From CAZKRL01 sp964555295 (GTDB lineage Bacteria; Bacteroidota; Bacteroidia; Flavobacteriales_D; Sanyastnellaceae), in the NCBI GenBank assembly GCA_964555295.1, contig CAZKRL010000012.1, forward strand, positions 1 through 64,000: a DNA stretch of 64,000 nucleotides, read 5' to 3'. Below are positions 1 through 8,784 of this stretch, piece by piece. How positions within the stretch are numbered: position 1 is the first letter of the stretch; each line of letters starts with the position of its first letter. The notes beneath the pieces were generated by a model. That model searched no databases. It was given only the letters and a program-made list of their open reading frames with translations, and was not told the DNA's origin. The position numbers were made by a program, and so were the translations under genes.

Positions 1-54
1 ACGACTCAAAATCGTGTGTCTTCGGGCGTGTGGGTTCGATTCCCACCCTGGGTA
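1..54 (+). tRNA. tRNA-Leu(CAA), 3' part, cut by the window edge
   Basis: The 3' part of a class II tRNA is visible. A four-base-pair remnant of the anticodon stem (ACGA/TCGT) encloses the loop CTCAAAA, which places anticodon CAA (reads UUG, leucine). A long variable arm follows (about 15-29), as expected for leucine. The T arm is a perfect five-pair stem, GTGGG (30-34) with CCCAC (42-46), around TTCGATT. The 3' acceptor strand is 47-53 with discriminator A54. CCA is not encoded. The 5' half lies outside the window, so the acceptor and D arms cannot be checked. Confidence 0.9.
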
Positions 55-59
55 CTGAT

Positions 60-86
60 AAGGACGACGGTTGTCGTCCTTTTTCT
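60..86 (+). terminator. intrinsic terminator after tRNA-Leu(CAA)
   Basis: A perfect nine-base-pair hairpin, AAGGACGAC (60-68) with GTCGTCCTT (73-81) around a four-base loop, runs into a T-rich tract. It starts six bases after the tRNA discriminator base, the usual place for a tRNA transcript to end. Confidence 0.8.
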
Positions 87-147
87 TGGTCAAATGTTTG
101 GTAGGTTTATGAAATCCTTGATCCAGCCTTTGTAATATGGGTTTTGC

Positions 148-2043
148 CTAGCTGCCTTTCAGCAGTTCTTCCACGCTGGCAGTGGTTACAGCGTGGTAAT
201 TCCCTCGGTATTTCTTGAATATAGACTCTGCTAAATTTCGCTGGTCATTCTCTACAAGCGCCTGAAACAATGGCAGTACGAATTTTCTTCGGCCAACGGA
301 TGATAGAAATTGATCGAGCCTTGGATAAGCTTTTTTGTATCTGCTCTGTATGGATTTTTCGAGCCATGCAAATAAGATTTCGTTGTTACCGATTTCCGTA
401 ATATTAAACGCTTTATCAAGTGCCGTCATGTCTTTAATGGTCATTTTTTCAAGGGAGTGAATAAATCTGTATCTCTCTTGATACGACCATCCCGTCCATG
501 GAATTTGTTCGGTCGATATTGCATCCTTTTCGAATTGAACCCGTATTTCATCAACCTTGACAATACGATCGCTTTTAACTTGTGGAATATTAGACGGTAT
601 GCCTTCGCCATATATCCATTCATCAATGTTCAGTTGTTGGAATTGCATAGAGTCGATAAGGTCATTTTTGATCAAAGTGGCAAAGTTTTCAGTGTCCATA
701 TTTTGAAACTTGTTTTTTTCAAAATATGCCTTCAGGAATTTGTCGAACTCCTCTCGACCCACCGTTTCTTCCAACATTCTCAAAAAGAAATAGCCTTTGT
801 TGTAGGCTATATCTGTCATTCCATCATCTGGATTTCTATCATTAAGGTTGAGTTTTAGTTTTGTATCCGCCCGCATTCCCGAGGAATTTAGGTCGGCTAT
901 AGTGGCATCGAGATCTTGACGATTCAACTGGGCGAGCATCTCCGATACATCTCTGCCTTGAAGCGCTTCCATGACCCGCTGCTCGAAGTATACGGTAAAC
1001 CCTTCATTGAGCCAGAAATCATTCCAGGTTGAATTGGTTACCAGATTGCCGCTCCAGCTGTGTGCTAATTCATGTGCAATGAGTGACACGAGTGATCTGT
1101 CGCCGGCAATAACGGTGGGAGAAACGAAGGTGAGACGTGGATTTTCCATGCCGCCAAACGGAAAGGCAGCAGGTAACACCAGGAGATCATAACGGTCCCA
1201 TGCGTACGGTCCGTAAAGCGATTCAGCAGTTTCCACCATCCTCTCCAATTCCGCAAACTCCCATACCGCTGCATCGATTACGCTCGGAATAGCATAAACA
1301 CCGGTTCTGGGCCCTGTGGATTTAAACGCGATATCTCCTACTGCAAGCGCCATGAGATAAGCAGGTATGGGTTGGCGCATTTCGAATGAGTACACACCAT
1401 CCTGCGTCTTAGCTTGTGGGTTCGTCGCGCTCATCAAAGCAAGAAACTGTGGCGCTACTTTAACACTCGCGTTGTAGGTAAATCGAACGCCCGGACTATC
1501 TTGACAGGGGAGCCATGTTCGAGCCAAAATGGCTTGAGATTGCGTGAATAAGAAGGGTTGATCTCCCTCAACCCATAGAAGAGCTTCCGCGCTGGGTGAG
1601 GTTTCATACTTCACTTCAATCGATTTCACTTCGGAATCAATTCCAATGATTAACGGTGCTCCAATAAATTCTTTGTCTTCTCCGTATTTATATACAAGCG
1701 ATTTTCCACCTGACATCACTGAGATGATTTTGAGTCCTTTCGTGTCAAGTATGATTTCATTCGCTGTATCCGTCTTTTCGATGTTGTATTTCGCAGTTGC
1801 ACTAATGACTTTTTTGTCAAAATCAACTTCAGCGTACCAGTCCAAGTGAGTAACTCTTGCAACTTCTGGTTTTGAGTAGGTGTGAGGGTCTCTCGATAGT
1901 TTCATTTGAGCAATTTTATGCTTCATCTTTTCCGAACGCACTGTGGGTTTGTCTTTTGATGCACATGCAGTAAGCATAAAAACAATGAGCATATAGAATA
2001 CTCTCGATATAATTATTTGGTTAAAATGCATCAGAGCTTTCAT
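148..2043 (-). CDS. M1-family metallopeptidase (leukotriene A4 hydrolase/aminopeptidase-like), lipoprotein
   Basis: A zinc aminopeptidase of family M1, 631 residues. The substrate-binding GGMEN motif is at about 297-301 and the zinc site HELAH at 324-328. The third zinc ligand is the Glu of NEGFT, about 347. The run HELAHSWSGN and the overall length fit the leukotriene A4 hydrolase/cold-active aminopeptidase branch rather than aminopeptidase N, which is longer. The N-terminus is a lipoprotein signal with lipobox LTAC and Cys27, so the enzyme is probably anchored in the envelope and trims peptides outside the cytoplasm. Met5 is an alternative start. It diverges from the secreted-protein gene at 2114 with 70 bp between them. 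Confidence 0.92.
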   Translation of the reverse strand: MKALMHFNQIIISRVFYMLIVFMLTACASKDKPTVRSEKMKHKIAQMKLSRDPHTYSKPEVARVTHLDWYAEVDFDKKVISATAKYNIEKTDTANEIILDTKGLKIISVMSGGKSLVYKYGEDKEFIGAPLIIGIDSEVKSIEVKYETSPSAEALLWVEGDQPFLFTQSQAILARTWLPCQDSPGVRFTYNASVKVAPQFLALMSATNPQAKTQDGVYSFEMRQPIPAYLMALAVGDIAFKSTGPRTGVYAIPSVIDAAVWEFAELERMVETAESLYGPYAWDRYDLLVLPAAFPFGGMENPRLTFVSPTVIAGDRSLVSLIAHELAHSWSGNLVTNSTWNDFWLNEGFTVYFEQRVMEALQGRDVSEMLAQLNRQDLDATIADLNSSGMRADTKLKLNLNDRNPDDGMTDIAYNKGYFFLRMLEETVGREEFDKFLKAYFEKNKFQNMDTENFATLIKNDLIDSMQFQQLNIDEWIYGEGIPSNIPQVKSDRIVKVDEIRVQFEKDAISTEQIPWTGWSYQERYRFIHSLEKMTIKDMTALDKAFNITEIGNNEILFAWLEKSIQSRYKKAYPRLDQFLSSVGRRKFVLPLFQALVENDQRNLAESIFKKYRGNYHAVTTASVEELLKGS

Positions 2044-2113
2044 GCGAAAATGATTTCGTTTGTTCTATTAATGGCAATGTACAAGAAGTTCCTAATTTCG
2101 TTAGTATAAATAA

Positions 2114-3181
2114 ATGAATATGAAAAAAATGTACCTTCTGATGTGCAGCACGTTTGTATATCTATCTTCTTATTCACAGATCTCAATTAATCACGAGCAT
2201 TTGCCGGATGCCGGTGATTCTCTGGTTACAATAAGTGCTGAATTGGTTGGTAATGTTGATTATGCAGCGACAGGAGAAAATATGACTTGGGATTTTCAAG
2301 ATAATATCATTGCCAATAGTCAGAATCCAACCCTTCAATGTGCCAGTTTAAATAATTTGAGTTTCTTCAATTTAATCTTTTTCCAAAACCCATTTGATCA
2401 AGATTATTTTTCAGATTATGGAATTGGTGTGGATGCATTCGATGTTCCAAATTTTGGAATTACCGTTGAAGATGCTTATCAAATCTATAAGAATAGCGGC
2501 GGTGTTTATGCGGTAACAGGTCAGGTCGCAACCATCAATAGCATTCCGGTTTCTGCCAAGTTTGAGGATCGGGACGTGATCTATGATTTGCCTCTGACGT
2601 TCGGCATGTCGGGTAATTCGGATTCCGAATTGCTTTTTGATGTACCCACGGTGTTAACATACAAGACGCATCAAACGCGCTCTTATGAGTGTGATGGTTG
2701 GGGTACGCTGATGTTGTGCGATCAGTCTTTTGATGTTTTGCGGGTGCGCTCTGTACAAAACGGAGTGGATAGCATAACCGCGAGTTTTTTTCCCGTTCCA
2801 TTTGGCATTGAGCGTCCAGAGACCGTTACCTACGAATGGTTGAGCACATCGCATAAGGTCCCTGTGCTCTCCGTATCCATTGCTGATTTTCAAACGACTG
2901 TAAATGTTGCTCCAGTTTGTAATGTGTTGGGCATGGATAAAGAAGTCGTACTGGGTAAATCTCTTAAAGTCTATCCAACACCGTGCAATGACCTTTTATA
3001 TGTCGAAGGATTGACAGAATCGTCGATGTATTCTCTGTTCAATTCTGCAGGTCAATTTGTGATGCGAGAGAACATTTATCCCGGAATTCCATTGGATTTG
3101 TCTTCTCTCGACGCCGGTCTTTATCAGCTTTTGGTCGAAAGCCCCAATGGTATAATTCCTGTCAAAATTTTAATGAATTAG
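2114..3181 (+). CDS. secreted protein with T9SS type A C-terminal sorting domain
   Basis: 355 residues. A Sec signal peptide covers about residues 1-21 and ends near YSQ. The body (about 25-275) has no family I recognise. The last ~75 residues look like a type A sorting domain of the type IX secretion system: a YPTP-type opening (canonical YPNP), then the LFNSAGQ and LDAGLYQL segments, ending in a short basic/hydrophobic tail. The mature protein should therefore cross the outer membrane through T9SS and be attached to the surface or released. Start ATG at 2114, with a second in-frame ATG two codons on. Its 3' end overlaps the convergent lipoprotein gene by 4 bp. Function unknown. Confidence 0.85.
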   Translation: MNMKKMYLLMCSTFVYLSSYSQISINHEHLPDAGDSLVTISAELVGNVDYAATGENMTWDFQDNIIANSQNPTLQCASLNNLSFFNLIFFQNPFDQDYFSDYGIGVDAFDVPNFGITVEDAYQIYKNSGGVYAVTGQVATINSIPVSAKFEDRDVIYDLPLTFGMSGNSDSELLFDVPTVLTYKTHQTRSYECDGWGTLMLCDQSFDVLRVRSVQNGVDSITASFFPVPFGIERPETVTYEWLSTSHKVPVLSVSIADFQTTVNVAPVCNVLGMDKEVVLGKSLKVYPTPCNDLLYVEGLTESSMYSLFNSAGQFVMRENIYPGIPLDLSSLDAGLYQLLVESPNGIIPVKILMN

Positions 3182-4365
3182 TCTCCGCAAGTACAAGTAA
3201 ATTCAGAAGTTGGGTTGGGGTCGCAGAACCTGAATTTTTCGAGTTTTGTCGACCGGGTAAAAGACTTTAGATTTCCCTCATCGCCATTCTGAGGATTCAA
3301 GGGCAAATTTTTAAGTACGATAGTAGATCGAGAAGCAAATATGCCGATTCCATTGTTGATGTTGGTATAAACGGGTCGTTCTTGAGCGACACTGATATTG
3401 AGTGCGTTTGAGTTGATATAGTCTCGGAGTATTGTATTCGACATAGCAACTTGTACTTCAAAGCATGTTGTTCTCGCAGCCTCATCTCCCGGAGGGTCAA
3501 AGTAGGTTCCTATCTCTCTGCAAACATTACCACCTTCTGTTAGTGTATTGCTCAGCGCATTGTAGAATCCCTCCGTTAAAAACTCTATCGATACATCTTG
3601 GCCTCCGGTTACACTCTCTCTCTCAACGCTACCGATAGTGTAATTCAGCCACTTCGATTCTACCGTTGCAGGCGATCCTTGCATGTCTGGTGTGTTATAG
3701 GTTTTTTCGATGTAGTTGAAACGCAAGCTGACATCATACGATATAGAATTAGCCGGCGGAAAGAATTTTACCTGTGTATTGATAAAGGTTGCATCGTCTA
3801 CGGTTGTATTCCAGTTTGCCAACTTCAACATGCTACTTCCATTCGGTAATAACCAAAAATTATTATTTATCATTTTTATCATGTCTGTAACTGCGCTAAC
3901 CTCTCTGCCATCCCTGAACTGAAGGAGTAGGCGGTAATCGTGCTCATGGCTTAATCCATTGGTTGGCGGTATGAAATAATACACGCGATTTTCAGCAGGG
4001 AAAACACCGCCCGCAGCGCGTGGACGAATGGCCTCCATTAAAGGGTATTCTTCAATCGGCTCAGAACTGCCTTTTGCTAATTTTTGAACCACCCGCTTGA
4101 TGAAATCTTCATTCTTATATTCCACTGAATCGAAAATTCCCGCGTAAACATTATTATCTCCCTCACCCATGAAAGTGCGGTCAATATCCACCCATTGCGT
4201 ATCGAGTGAATTGGAAACATTGTCTCCATTGGGATCTGGGTCTAGCAAAGCAAAGACGACCGCTGTATTCTTATAGGGTGCGTTTAACTCAACATCGGTG
4301 CTGCATGATGCGGCTACTAATGAGATCGAAGCAATTAGAAAATGGGAAAATCTATTGGGGCTCAT
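3178..4365 (-). CDS. hypothetical lipoprotein, Bacteroidota type
   Basis: 395 residues with a lipoprotein signal peptide (hydrophobic stretch, then VAASC, Cys21). The rest looks like a beta-rich envelope protein. An early stretch (NTAVVFALLDP, about 33-43) resembles the start of Bacteroidota DUF4249-type lipoproteins, but I cannot confirm the family. It lies 55 bp downstream of the PorV-like gene on the same strand and is likely the last gene of the envelope operon that begins at 8543. Cysteines near the C-terminus (FRFCDPNP, TCTCGD) could form disulfides. Function unknown. Confidence 0.7.
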   Translation of the reverse strand: MSPNRFSHFLIASISLVAASCSTDVELNAPYKNTAVVFALLDPDPNGDNVSNSLDTQWVDIDRTFMGEGDNNVYAGIFDSVEYKNEDFIKRVVQKLAKGSSEPIEEYPLMEAIRPRAAGGVFPAENRVYYFIPPTNGLSHEHDYRLLLQFRDGREVSAVTDMIKMINNNFWLLPNGSSMLKLANWNTTVDDATFINTQVKFFPPANSISYDVSLRFNYIEKTYNTPDMQGSPATVESKWLNYTIGSVERESVTGGQDVSIEFLTEGFYNALSNTLTEGGNVCREIGTYFDPPGDEAARTTCFEVQVAMSNTILRDYINSNALNISVAQERPVYTNINNGIGIFASRSTIVLKNLPLNPQNGDEGNLKSFTRSTKLEKFRFCDPNPTSEFTCTCGD

Positions 4366-4420
4366 GTGGCGGCGAATATAGTTATTTCGACGAATAGGTT
4401 TATTTCAGTTGTCTGCTATG

Positions 4421-5590
4421 CTATTGTGTTTTATTTCGTCCTGCAAGATTGAGTCGCAAGGAAAATACATTACTGTAAAGTACGTCTGATACATTGCCAA
4501 TATCTGAAAGGGCGTAGTCGAGATAGAGTGAGCGTATGCGCAATCCCAAACCAATATTGGGCTGCAGCGATATCGCATCACCTTCAAATGTTTTGATGCG
4601 CTGAAAATTACCTACGCCGCCCCGCAGGAAGACGGTGTTTTTATAAGATGCCTCAAATCCAAAGGATGGATCAACATTGAAGACTTTGCCCGATATAAGT
4701 GAGTTTCTCTGGCCATCGGTTGTCATCATAAAATTGACCTCGGTAAGCAAATCAATCTCTTTGATTTTCCACATTCTGCCAATTCCGGGAATGAATCTGG
4801 GCAAGGTAATTTCCAGTGTGTTCTCTGGAATTTCATTGCCTGTGGCAAGAAATACTTCTTTGGTTTTGTCGTCGATATTATAACTCCATGCGTTGAAGGT
4901 GGAGGTAACATCTCGGGCCATTATCCCAACCCTCCATTTGCCTGACCACCATTGTGCACCTGCATCAATGCCGAATCCCCAGGCGCGCGCGAAATCTCCC
5001 AGATGACGATAGATGATTTTGGCACTGGCCCCCCAACTGAAATGATCGCCGCCGAGTTTGGGCATGCGTTGCTGCAGGAAGGTGGATTTCTTTCCGTAGG
5101 ATAAAACAAAAGCATAATCTGCCGCACTGAAAGTGGTGATGCGGGAGTAGTCAATGTTTCCTTCAGCGTCAATCAGTTCTGTTGTGTTGGGGATGTCATC
5201 AACACCAAAACGTATTACGGAAAGGCCCATGGCAGAAGTCGAATCAATGCGTTTAGACAATGCCGCGTAGTCATATTTGGCAATGCCTGCAAAATATTCA
5301 GAGTGCATGGCTGCTACTTGCATGCGCCCTTTCATTCCCGCAAGTCCCGCCGGATTCCAGTAACCTGAAGTAAGGTCATTGACACTCGCCACTTGGGCAA
5401 GCGACATGCCTAATGAACGAGCACCAACGCCAATTTGTAAAAACTCGTTGGAGTATTTCGGGGCAGTACTTCCTTGTCCCAAAGAGATAAGCGAACTTCC
5501 GGTAAGTACTGAGATGATAAGGGCAATTCTTAGCACAGCGCGAAAATAGTCAGCTGCTAACGAAAACAATCTCATCCCATTGCCCACCAT
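4421..5590 (-). CDS. PorV/PorQ-family outer-membrane protein (PorV2-like)
   Basis: 389 residues. After the signal peptide it has the hallmark of the PorV/UPF0164 family: KYSNEFLQIGVGARSLGMS, then YWNPAGLAG (about 50-83), followed by alternating strands typical of an outer-membrane barrel. PorV is the T9SS shuttle that carries cargo to the attachment complex. The exact match to canonical PorV is not certain, and the form with KYSNEFL and a 390-residue length is closer to the paralogue often annotated PorV2. The start shares one base with the stop of the upstream gene (TGATG coupling). Met6 at 5575 would give a more usual signal peptide. Confidence 0.8.
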   Translation of the reverse strand: MVGNGMRLFSLAADYFRAVLRIALIISVLTGSSLISLGQGSTAPKYSNEFLQIGVGARSLGMSLAQVASVNDLTSGYWNPAGLAGMKGRMQVAAMHSEYFAGIAKYDYAALSKRIDSTSAMGLSVIRFGVDDIPNTTELIDAEGNIDYSRITTFSAADYAFVLSYGKKSTFLQQRMPKLGGDHFSWGASAKIIYRHLGDFARAWGFGIDAGAQWWSGKWRVGIMARDVTSTFNAWSYNIDDKTKEVFLATGNEIPENTLEITLPRFIPGIGRMWKIKEIDLLTEVNFMMTTDGQRNSLISGKVFNVDPSFGFEASYKNTVFLRGGVGNFQRIKTFEGDAISLQPNIGLGLRIRSLYLDYALSDIGNVSDVLYSNVFSLRLNLAGRNKTQ

Positions 5591-7710
5591 CAGAAACGGA
5601 TTCTCATTTGAAGATGTATATCTGATTTTCGCTGGCCCTGAATCAATGAAGTGCCCGAAGAAATTTCGCTGCGGTCATCGTAAACAAAGGCCCCGTATCT
5701 CGCCCAGAAGTCGATGCGACGAGTAACATCGTACTTGATCATCAAGTAATAGCGCACTCCCTTTCCATTGTATGGCAGAATGCTGAACGCATAGAGAACA
5801 TCGTTTTCGTAGGCATAAATTCTGCTGTTCCAATCGGGCGCATCCATGATGGCATAACGCATGGAGAAGGAAACCGGTGATCCAATCTTTTTGAAGATGA
5901 TGTCTTGATAGACTACAAATCCATTGCTCACGGTATTTTCTTTTTCGTATCGGCTCCATTCGGCGCGGGTTTTTAACTGCACGTTAGGATGCACCTGAAA
6001 TACACCGTGCAATCGCCAGTTCTCTTGTCTCACGGGCACTACGGGAGTGATCATTGCATCTGTGTTGCTGCTATTCTGTTCGTTGTGGCGGATGCGGTAC
6101 CGGAAATAAATTTCATTTTTCTTATCAGGTTTGAAGTTGAGTTGCGCCAGGTAATCTTTGAAATTGCCGGGGGCATCCACTCTGAATCTCAGCCACGGAA
6201 AATGAACTATGTCTGCATATGCACTGAGGGTCCACTTGCTGTTGATATTGTATTGCGCTCCGGTATAATGCCCTCGCTCATTGGCCGCAGTTAGGTTGTT
6301 CTCCCCGAAAACATTGGCTTTGTTGTTTTGATAATCCTTGGCGTAGTTGCGATAAACTGTGCTGATGGTGAGTCGAGGATGTGGTACCAAGACAGCCCCA
6401 TGCAACATTGATATAGCGCCGTTATCACTGCGGGCTACTTCACCGAAAACATTGAGATTGCGAATTACTGCCTGATAATCAGCACCAATATTGAGTGAAT
6501 TGCGATCGGTAGATTTGAACTTCTGATACAGTGCATCATAAGGCGCACGATCTACATTGAGTTGCACCTGACTGCATGTAATACCTGCAGTAAAGGTTCT
6601 TCTTACATACTTCAGGTTGCCCGCAAGTGTTTGTTCGGTGACAGTGTTTTTATTGGCGAGTTCACTTGCGGTGCGATGCAATCCTCCCATCGGTAAACTT
6701 GTTACTACAAATTCATCATCGGTAATGGTGGTGGTATCACTGACAGGATCCAGATTGCCATCGATTTTTTTGTGGGATGCAAGTCCGGTGAGTTCCCAAT
6801 ATTTTCCGCCCACCGTAACACCACCGCCGCGCAGAAAATTGGTCTCTTGCACCGAGGAATAGGGACGTAATCCAATGCCATTCCTTTTCACATTTCCCAC
6901 AAAAACAGATTTGCCAAAGGCCAGGCCATTCCATAGTGTAAGCCCTTGTCCAAACAATGCCTGGTAGTCGCCTACAATGACTTTTTTGAGCCAGGTATTA
7001 CCGGCATACATCAAATGGAAACTGCTGAAATCAGGGCCCCTGTCGATGCTTTCACCCGCGTCTTTTTCCAACGTAAAACCCGCGCGCAGATTTTTTCTGT
7101 ACATGGCCGTGTAACGGATGTATGCGTAATTCGGGTCGCCCACAAAGTCGGGAACCCCCGTCTCAGGATCGTTTTCAAAGCCGGCTTGTTTTTCAATGAC
7201 TCTTTTATGACGTATGAAGAGATCATGCCGAGTCTCTTTCGCAATGTCTTTCAACGAGATGTTTTTAAAACTGAAAACGGGTTCGGCGGTGATGAAGTCG
7301 GTCAGCGATCGAATGAGCTCCGGTGTAAAACCTGGCACCGCCTGCAGTTCGAAAATGTTGCGCAACGGACCATACATGTCAATATGCCTGAGAAGCGCGG
7401 CAATCTGTGGGTCTGAGATCAGGTAAAGTTCTTTGAGCTCCTCGGGTTTTGCACTGTTGAGATTCAGTGGGTGCTCATAATAATAGGCAAGGTCTTCAAA
7501 CAATGTGGTGTAATCGAGCTCCGATCCTTCGTCGAGCGTACCGGCAATTTCCTCGATTCGCTGTTCAATGAGGTTGTTGCGGATTTCATCTTGTTGAGAA
7601 AATCCTTGGGGGGCAATCCATAAAATGGCGACGAGCAGAGAGATGATTTGACGCAATTCAATCCTTCGTTTCTTTTTGAGTTCCATCACGCTATGTAGCT
7701 CGAGCATCAT
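5590..7710 (-). CDS. helix-hairpin-helix domain outer-membrane barrel protein
   Basis: 706 residues. Signal peptide (about 24-39, ending FSQQ), then two helix-hairpin-helix repeats around residues 78-140 (LNLNSAKPEEL and LQAVPGFTPEL). About 500 residues of alternating aromatic/polar strands follow, ending in an aromatic residue (MRIRF), as in outer-membrane barrels. ComEA-type HhH motifs usually bind DNA, but here they would face the periplasm, so a DNA role is not implied. Bacteroidota carry this architecture next to PorV-like genes, as here. It overlaps the upstream gene by 4 bp (ATGATG) and the downstream one by 1 bp. Start 7686 (MELKKKRR) is an alternative. Role unknown. Confidence 0.8.
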   Translation of the reverse strand: MMLELHSVMELKKKRRIELRQIISLLVAILWIAPQGFSQQDEIRNNLIEQRIEEIAGTLDEGSELDYTTLFEDLAYYYEHPLNLNSAKPEELKELYLISDPQIAALLRHIDMYGPLRNIFELQAVPGFTPELIRSLTDFITAEPVFSFKNISLKDIAKETRHDLFIRHKRVIEKQAGFENDPETGVPDFVGDPNYAYIRYTAMYRKNLRAGFTLEKDAGESIDRGPDFSSFHLMYAGNTWLKKVIVGDYQALFGQGLTLWNGLAFGKSVFVGNVKRNGIGLRPYSSVQETNFLRGGGVTVGGKYWELTGLASHKKIDGNLDPVSDTTTITDDEFVVTSLPMGGLHRTASELANKNTVTEQTLAGNLKYVRRTFTAGITCSQVQLNVDRAPYDALYQKFKSTDRNSLNIGADYQAVIRNLNVFGEVARSDNGAISMLHGAVLVPHPRLTISTVYRNYAKDYQNNKANVFGENNLTAANERGHYTGAQYNINSKWTLSAYADIVHFPWLRFRVDAPGNFKDYLAQLNFKPDKKNEIYFRYRIRHNEQNSSNTDAMITPVVPVRQENWRLHGVFQVHPNVQLKTRAEWSRYEKENTVSNGFVVYQDIIFKKIGSPVSFSMRYAIMDAPDWNSRIYAYENDVLYAFSILPYNGKGVRYYLMIKYDVTRRIDFWARYGAFVYDDRSEISSGTSLIQGQRKSDIHLQMRIRF

Positions 7711-8543
7711 TTCTGAACTGACTCTTTAGCCAAAGAGTAGGTGAGAGACATTTGCGGCACGAAGCCCAAGTTGGGCAGGTACCCCGCTGCCGCATCGATG
7801 TGAACGGATTTGTTCATCCAACCGAAACCAAACGTAAACGCTCCGGTATCGGCAATGAATCCTCCGCGAACTGCTAGTGAAGAAATGAATTTATACTCCA
7901 TGCCGAATCTCAGTGATACCGGTGTGTCAGCGTTTTTGCGAATTTCAGCAGCCACATACAATTTCTCAGAAAAGCGATACGCCGGAGTGATGCGATACCT
8001 CACCGAGCGTCGAACATTACTTGATTCTGAATAGTAGGGTCGGGTAGGGTCTTCGAGATGCGCGCCCACACTCAATTTCGTGGTCACATCGTACAGCAAT
8101 CCCACAGAGCCGGATACCAAAGAAGATCTGCCGTAGACATCGCCAAATGACAAGGCTAAATATCGCAGTTGAATGGCTGCTCGGAGTTTCTCGCTGAGAG
8201 TCATAGCGTAAGAGAGAGTGGCACCGGACTCTTTGAAACTGTCGAACCCATAACTGCGATACGATAGTCCGATAGCGCTTTTGCCGAATCCGGCGGAAAG
8301 AGCAAAGCCTTGTTCGCTGAGTTCTTTCATCAGGAATCGATTTTCACCAAAGATGCCTGCCTGAATTTTTTTGGTGTCGCCTGCGATTCCTGCGGGATTA
8401 TGAAACATCATCCATACACTCTCGCGCGACTGAAACGCGCCGGCCATGGCGGCTGCGGGCGCACCGGCTTCTCCTTGAGAGCAGGAGAGTTTTACTATCA
8501 ACGAGAAAATCGTGACACAAAAGAATCGTTGAATCCACTTCAT
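7707..8543 (-). CDS. PorV-like outer-membrane beta-barrel protein, hypothetical
   Basis: 278 residues with a signal peptide (about 1-22, SCSQ). It then has a short alanine/glycine segment and FHNPAGIAG (about 52-60), which parallels the YWNPAGLAG motif of the PorV-like protein encoded downstream. The remainder is a series of amphipathic strands consistent with a small outer-membrane barrel. It is probably a diverged, shorter relative of the PorV/PorQ fold and opens the operon 8543-3178. The pairing of two PorV-type proteins with an HhH barrel suggests a joint envelope function, possibly in T9SS or surface assembly. That is inference from context only. Confidence 0.65.
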   Translation of the reverse strand: MKWIQRFFCVTIFSLIVKLSCSQGEAGAPAAAMAGAFQSRESVWMMFHNPAGIAGDTKKIQAGIFGENRFLMKELSEQGFALSAGFGKSAIGLSYRSYGFDSFKESGATLSYAMTLSEKLRAAIQLRYLALSFGDVYGRSSLVSGSVGLLYDVTTKLSVGAHLEDPTRPYYSESSNVRRSVRYRITPAYRFSEKLYVAAEIRKNADTPVSLRFGMEYKFISSLAVRGGFIADTGAFTFGFGWMNKSVHIDAAAGYLPNLGFVPQMSLTYSLAKESVQK

Positions 8544-8603
8544 GCGGTGAAAATAGAGTAGGCGGTGTTAAATGAATGATCGTGCCATGAATAATTTATT
8601 CCG

Positions 8604-8630
8604 TTGTTGACCACTGAGCTATTATATTTG
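8604..8630 (+). promoter_or_regulatory. promoter of tRNA-Leu(UAG)-tig
   Basis: An exact Bacteroidota -7 box TATATTTG (TAnnTTTG) occupies 8623-8630. TTG triplets at 8604-8606 and 8607-8609 could serve as the -33 element, although the spacing (16 or 13 bp) is at or below the usual range. A start about seven bases downstream would fall just before the tRNA at 8643, which supports the call. Confidence 0.7.
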
Positions 8631-8642
8631 CGCCCCTCCATT

Positions 8643-8724
8643 GCGGGCGTGGCGAAATTGGCAGACGCGCCAGACTTAGGATCTGGTGCCGCGAGGCATG
8701 GGGGTTCGAGTCCCTCCGCCCGCA
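8643..8724 (+). tRNA. tRNA-Leu(UAG)
   Basis: A complete cloverleaf can be drawn. The acceptor GCGGGCG (8643-8649) pairs with CGCCCGC (8717-8723), discriminator A8724. The anticodon stem CCAGA/TCTGG encloses CTTAGGA, giving anticodon TAG. The long variable arm CCGC..GGC marks a class II leucine tRNA. The T arm GGGGG TTCGAGT CCCTC contains one G-T pair. CCA is not encoded. It is preceded by a strong promoter motif and followed by a hairpin, then the trigger factor gene. Confidence 0.96.
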
Positions 8725-8737
8725 CAAATGAAACCCT

Positions 8738-8768
8738 AAGGAACAGCCATCACGGTTGTTCCTTTTAT
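8738..8768 (+). terminator. hairpin between tRNA-Leu and tig, terminator or attenuator
   Basis: An eleven-pair stem, AAGGAACAGCC (8738-8748) with GGTTGTTCCTT (8754-8764) with one G-T pair, has a five-base loop and a short T run (8763-8766). It starts 14 bases after the tRNA and ends 17-20 bases before the tig start codon. There is almost no room for a separate tig promoter, so partial read-through is likely. Confidence 0.7.
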
Positions 8769-8784
8769 TATAAAACGAATTCAA

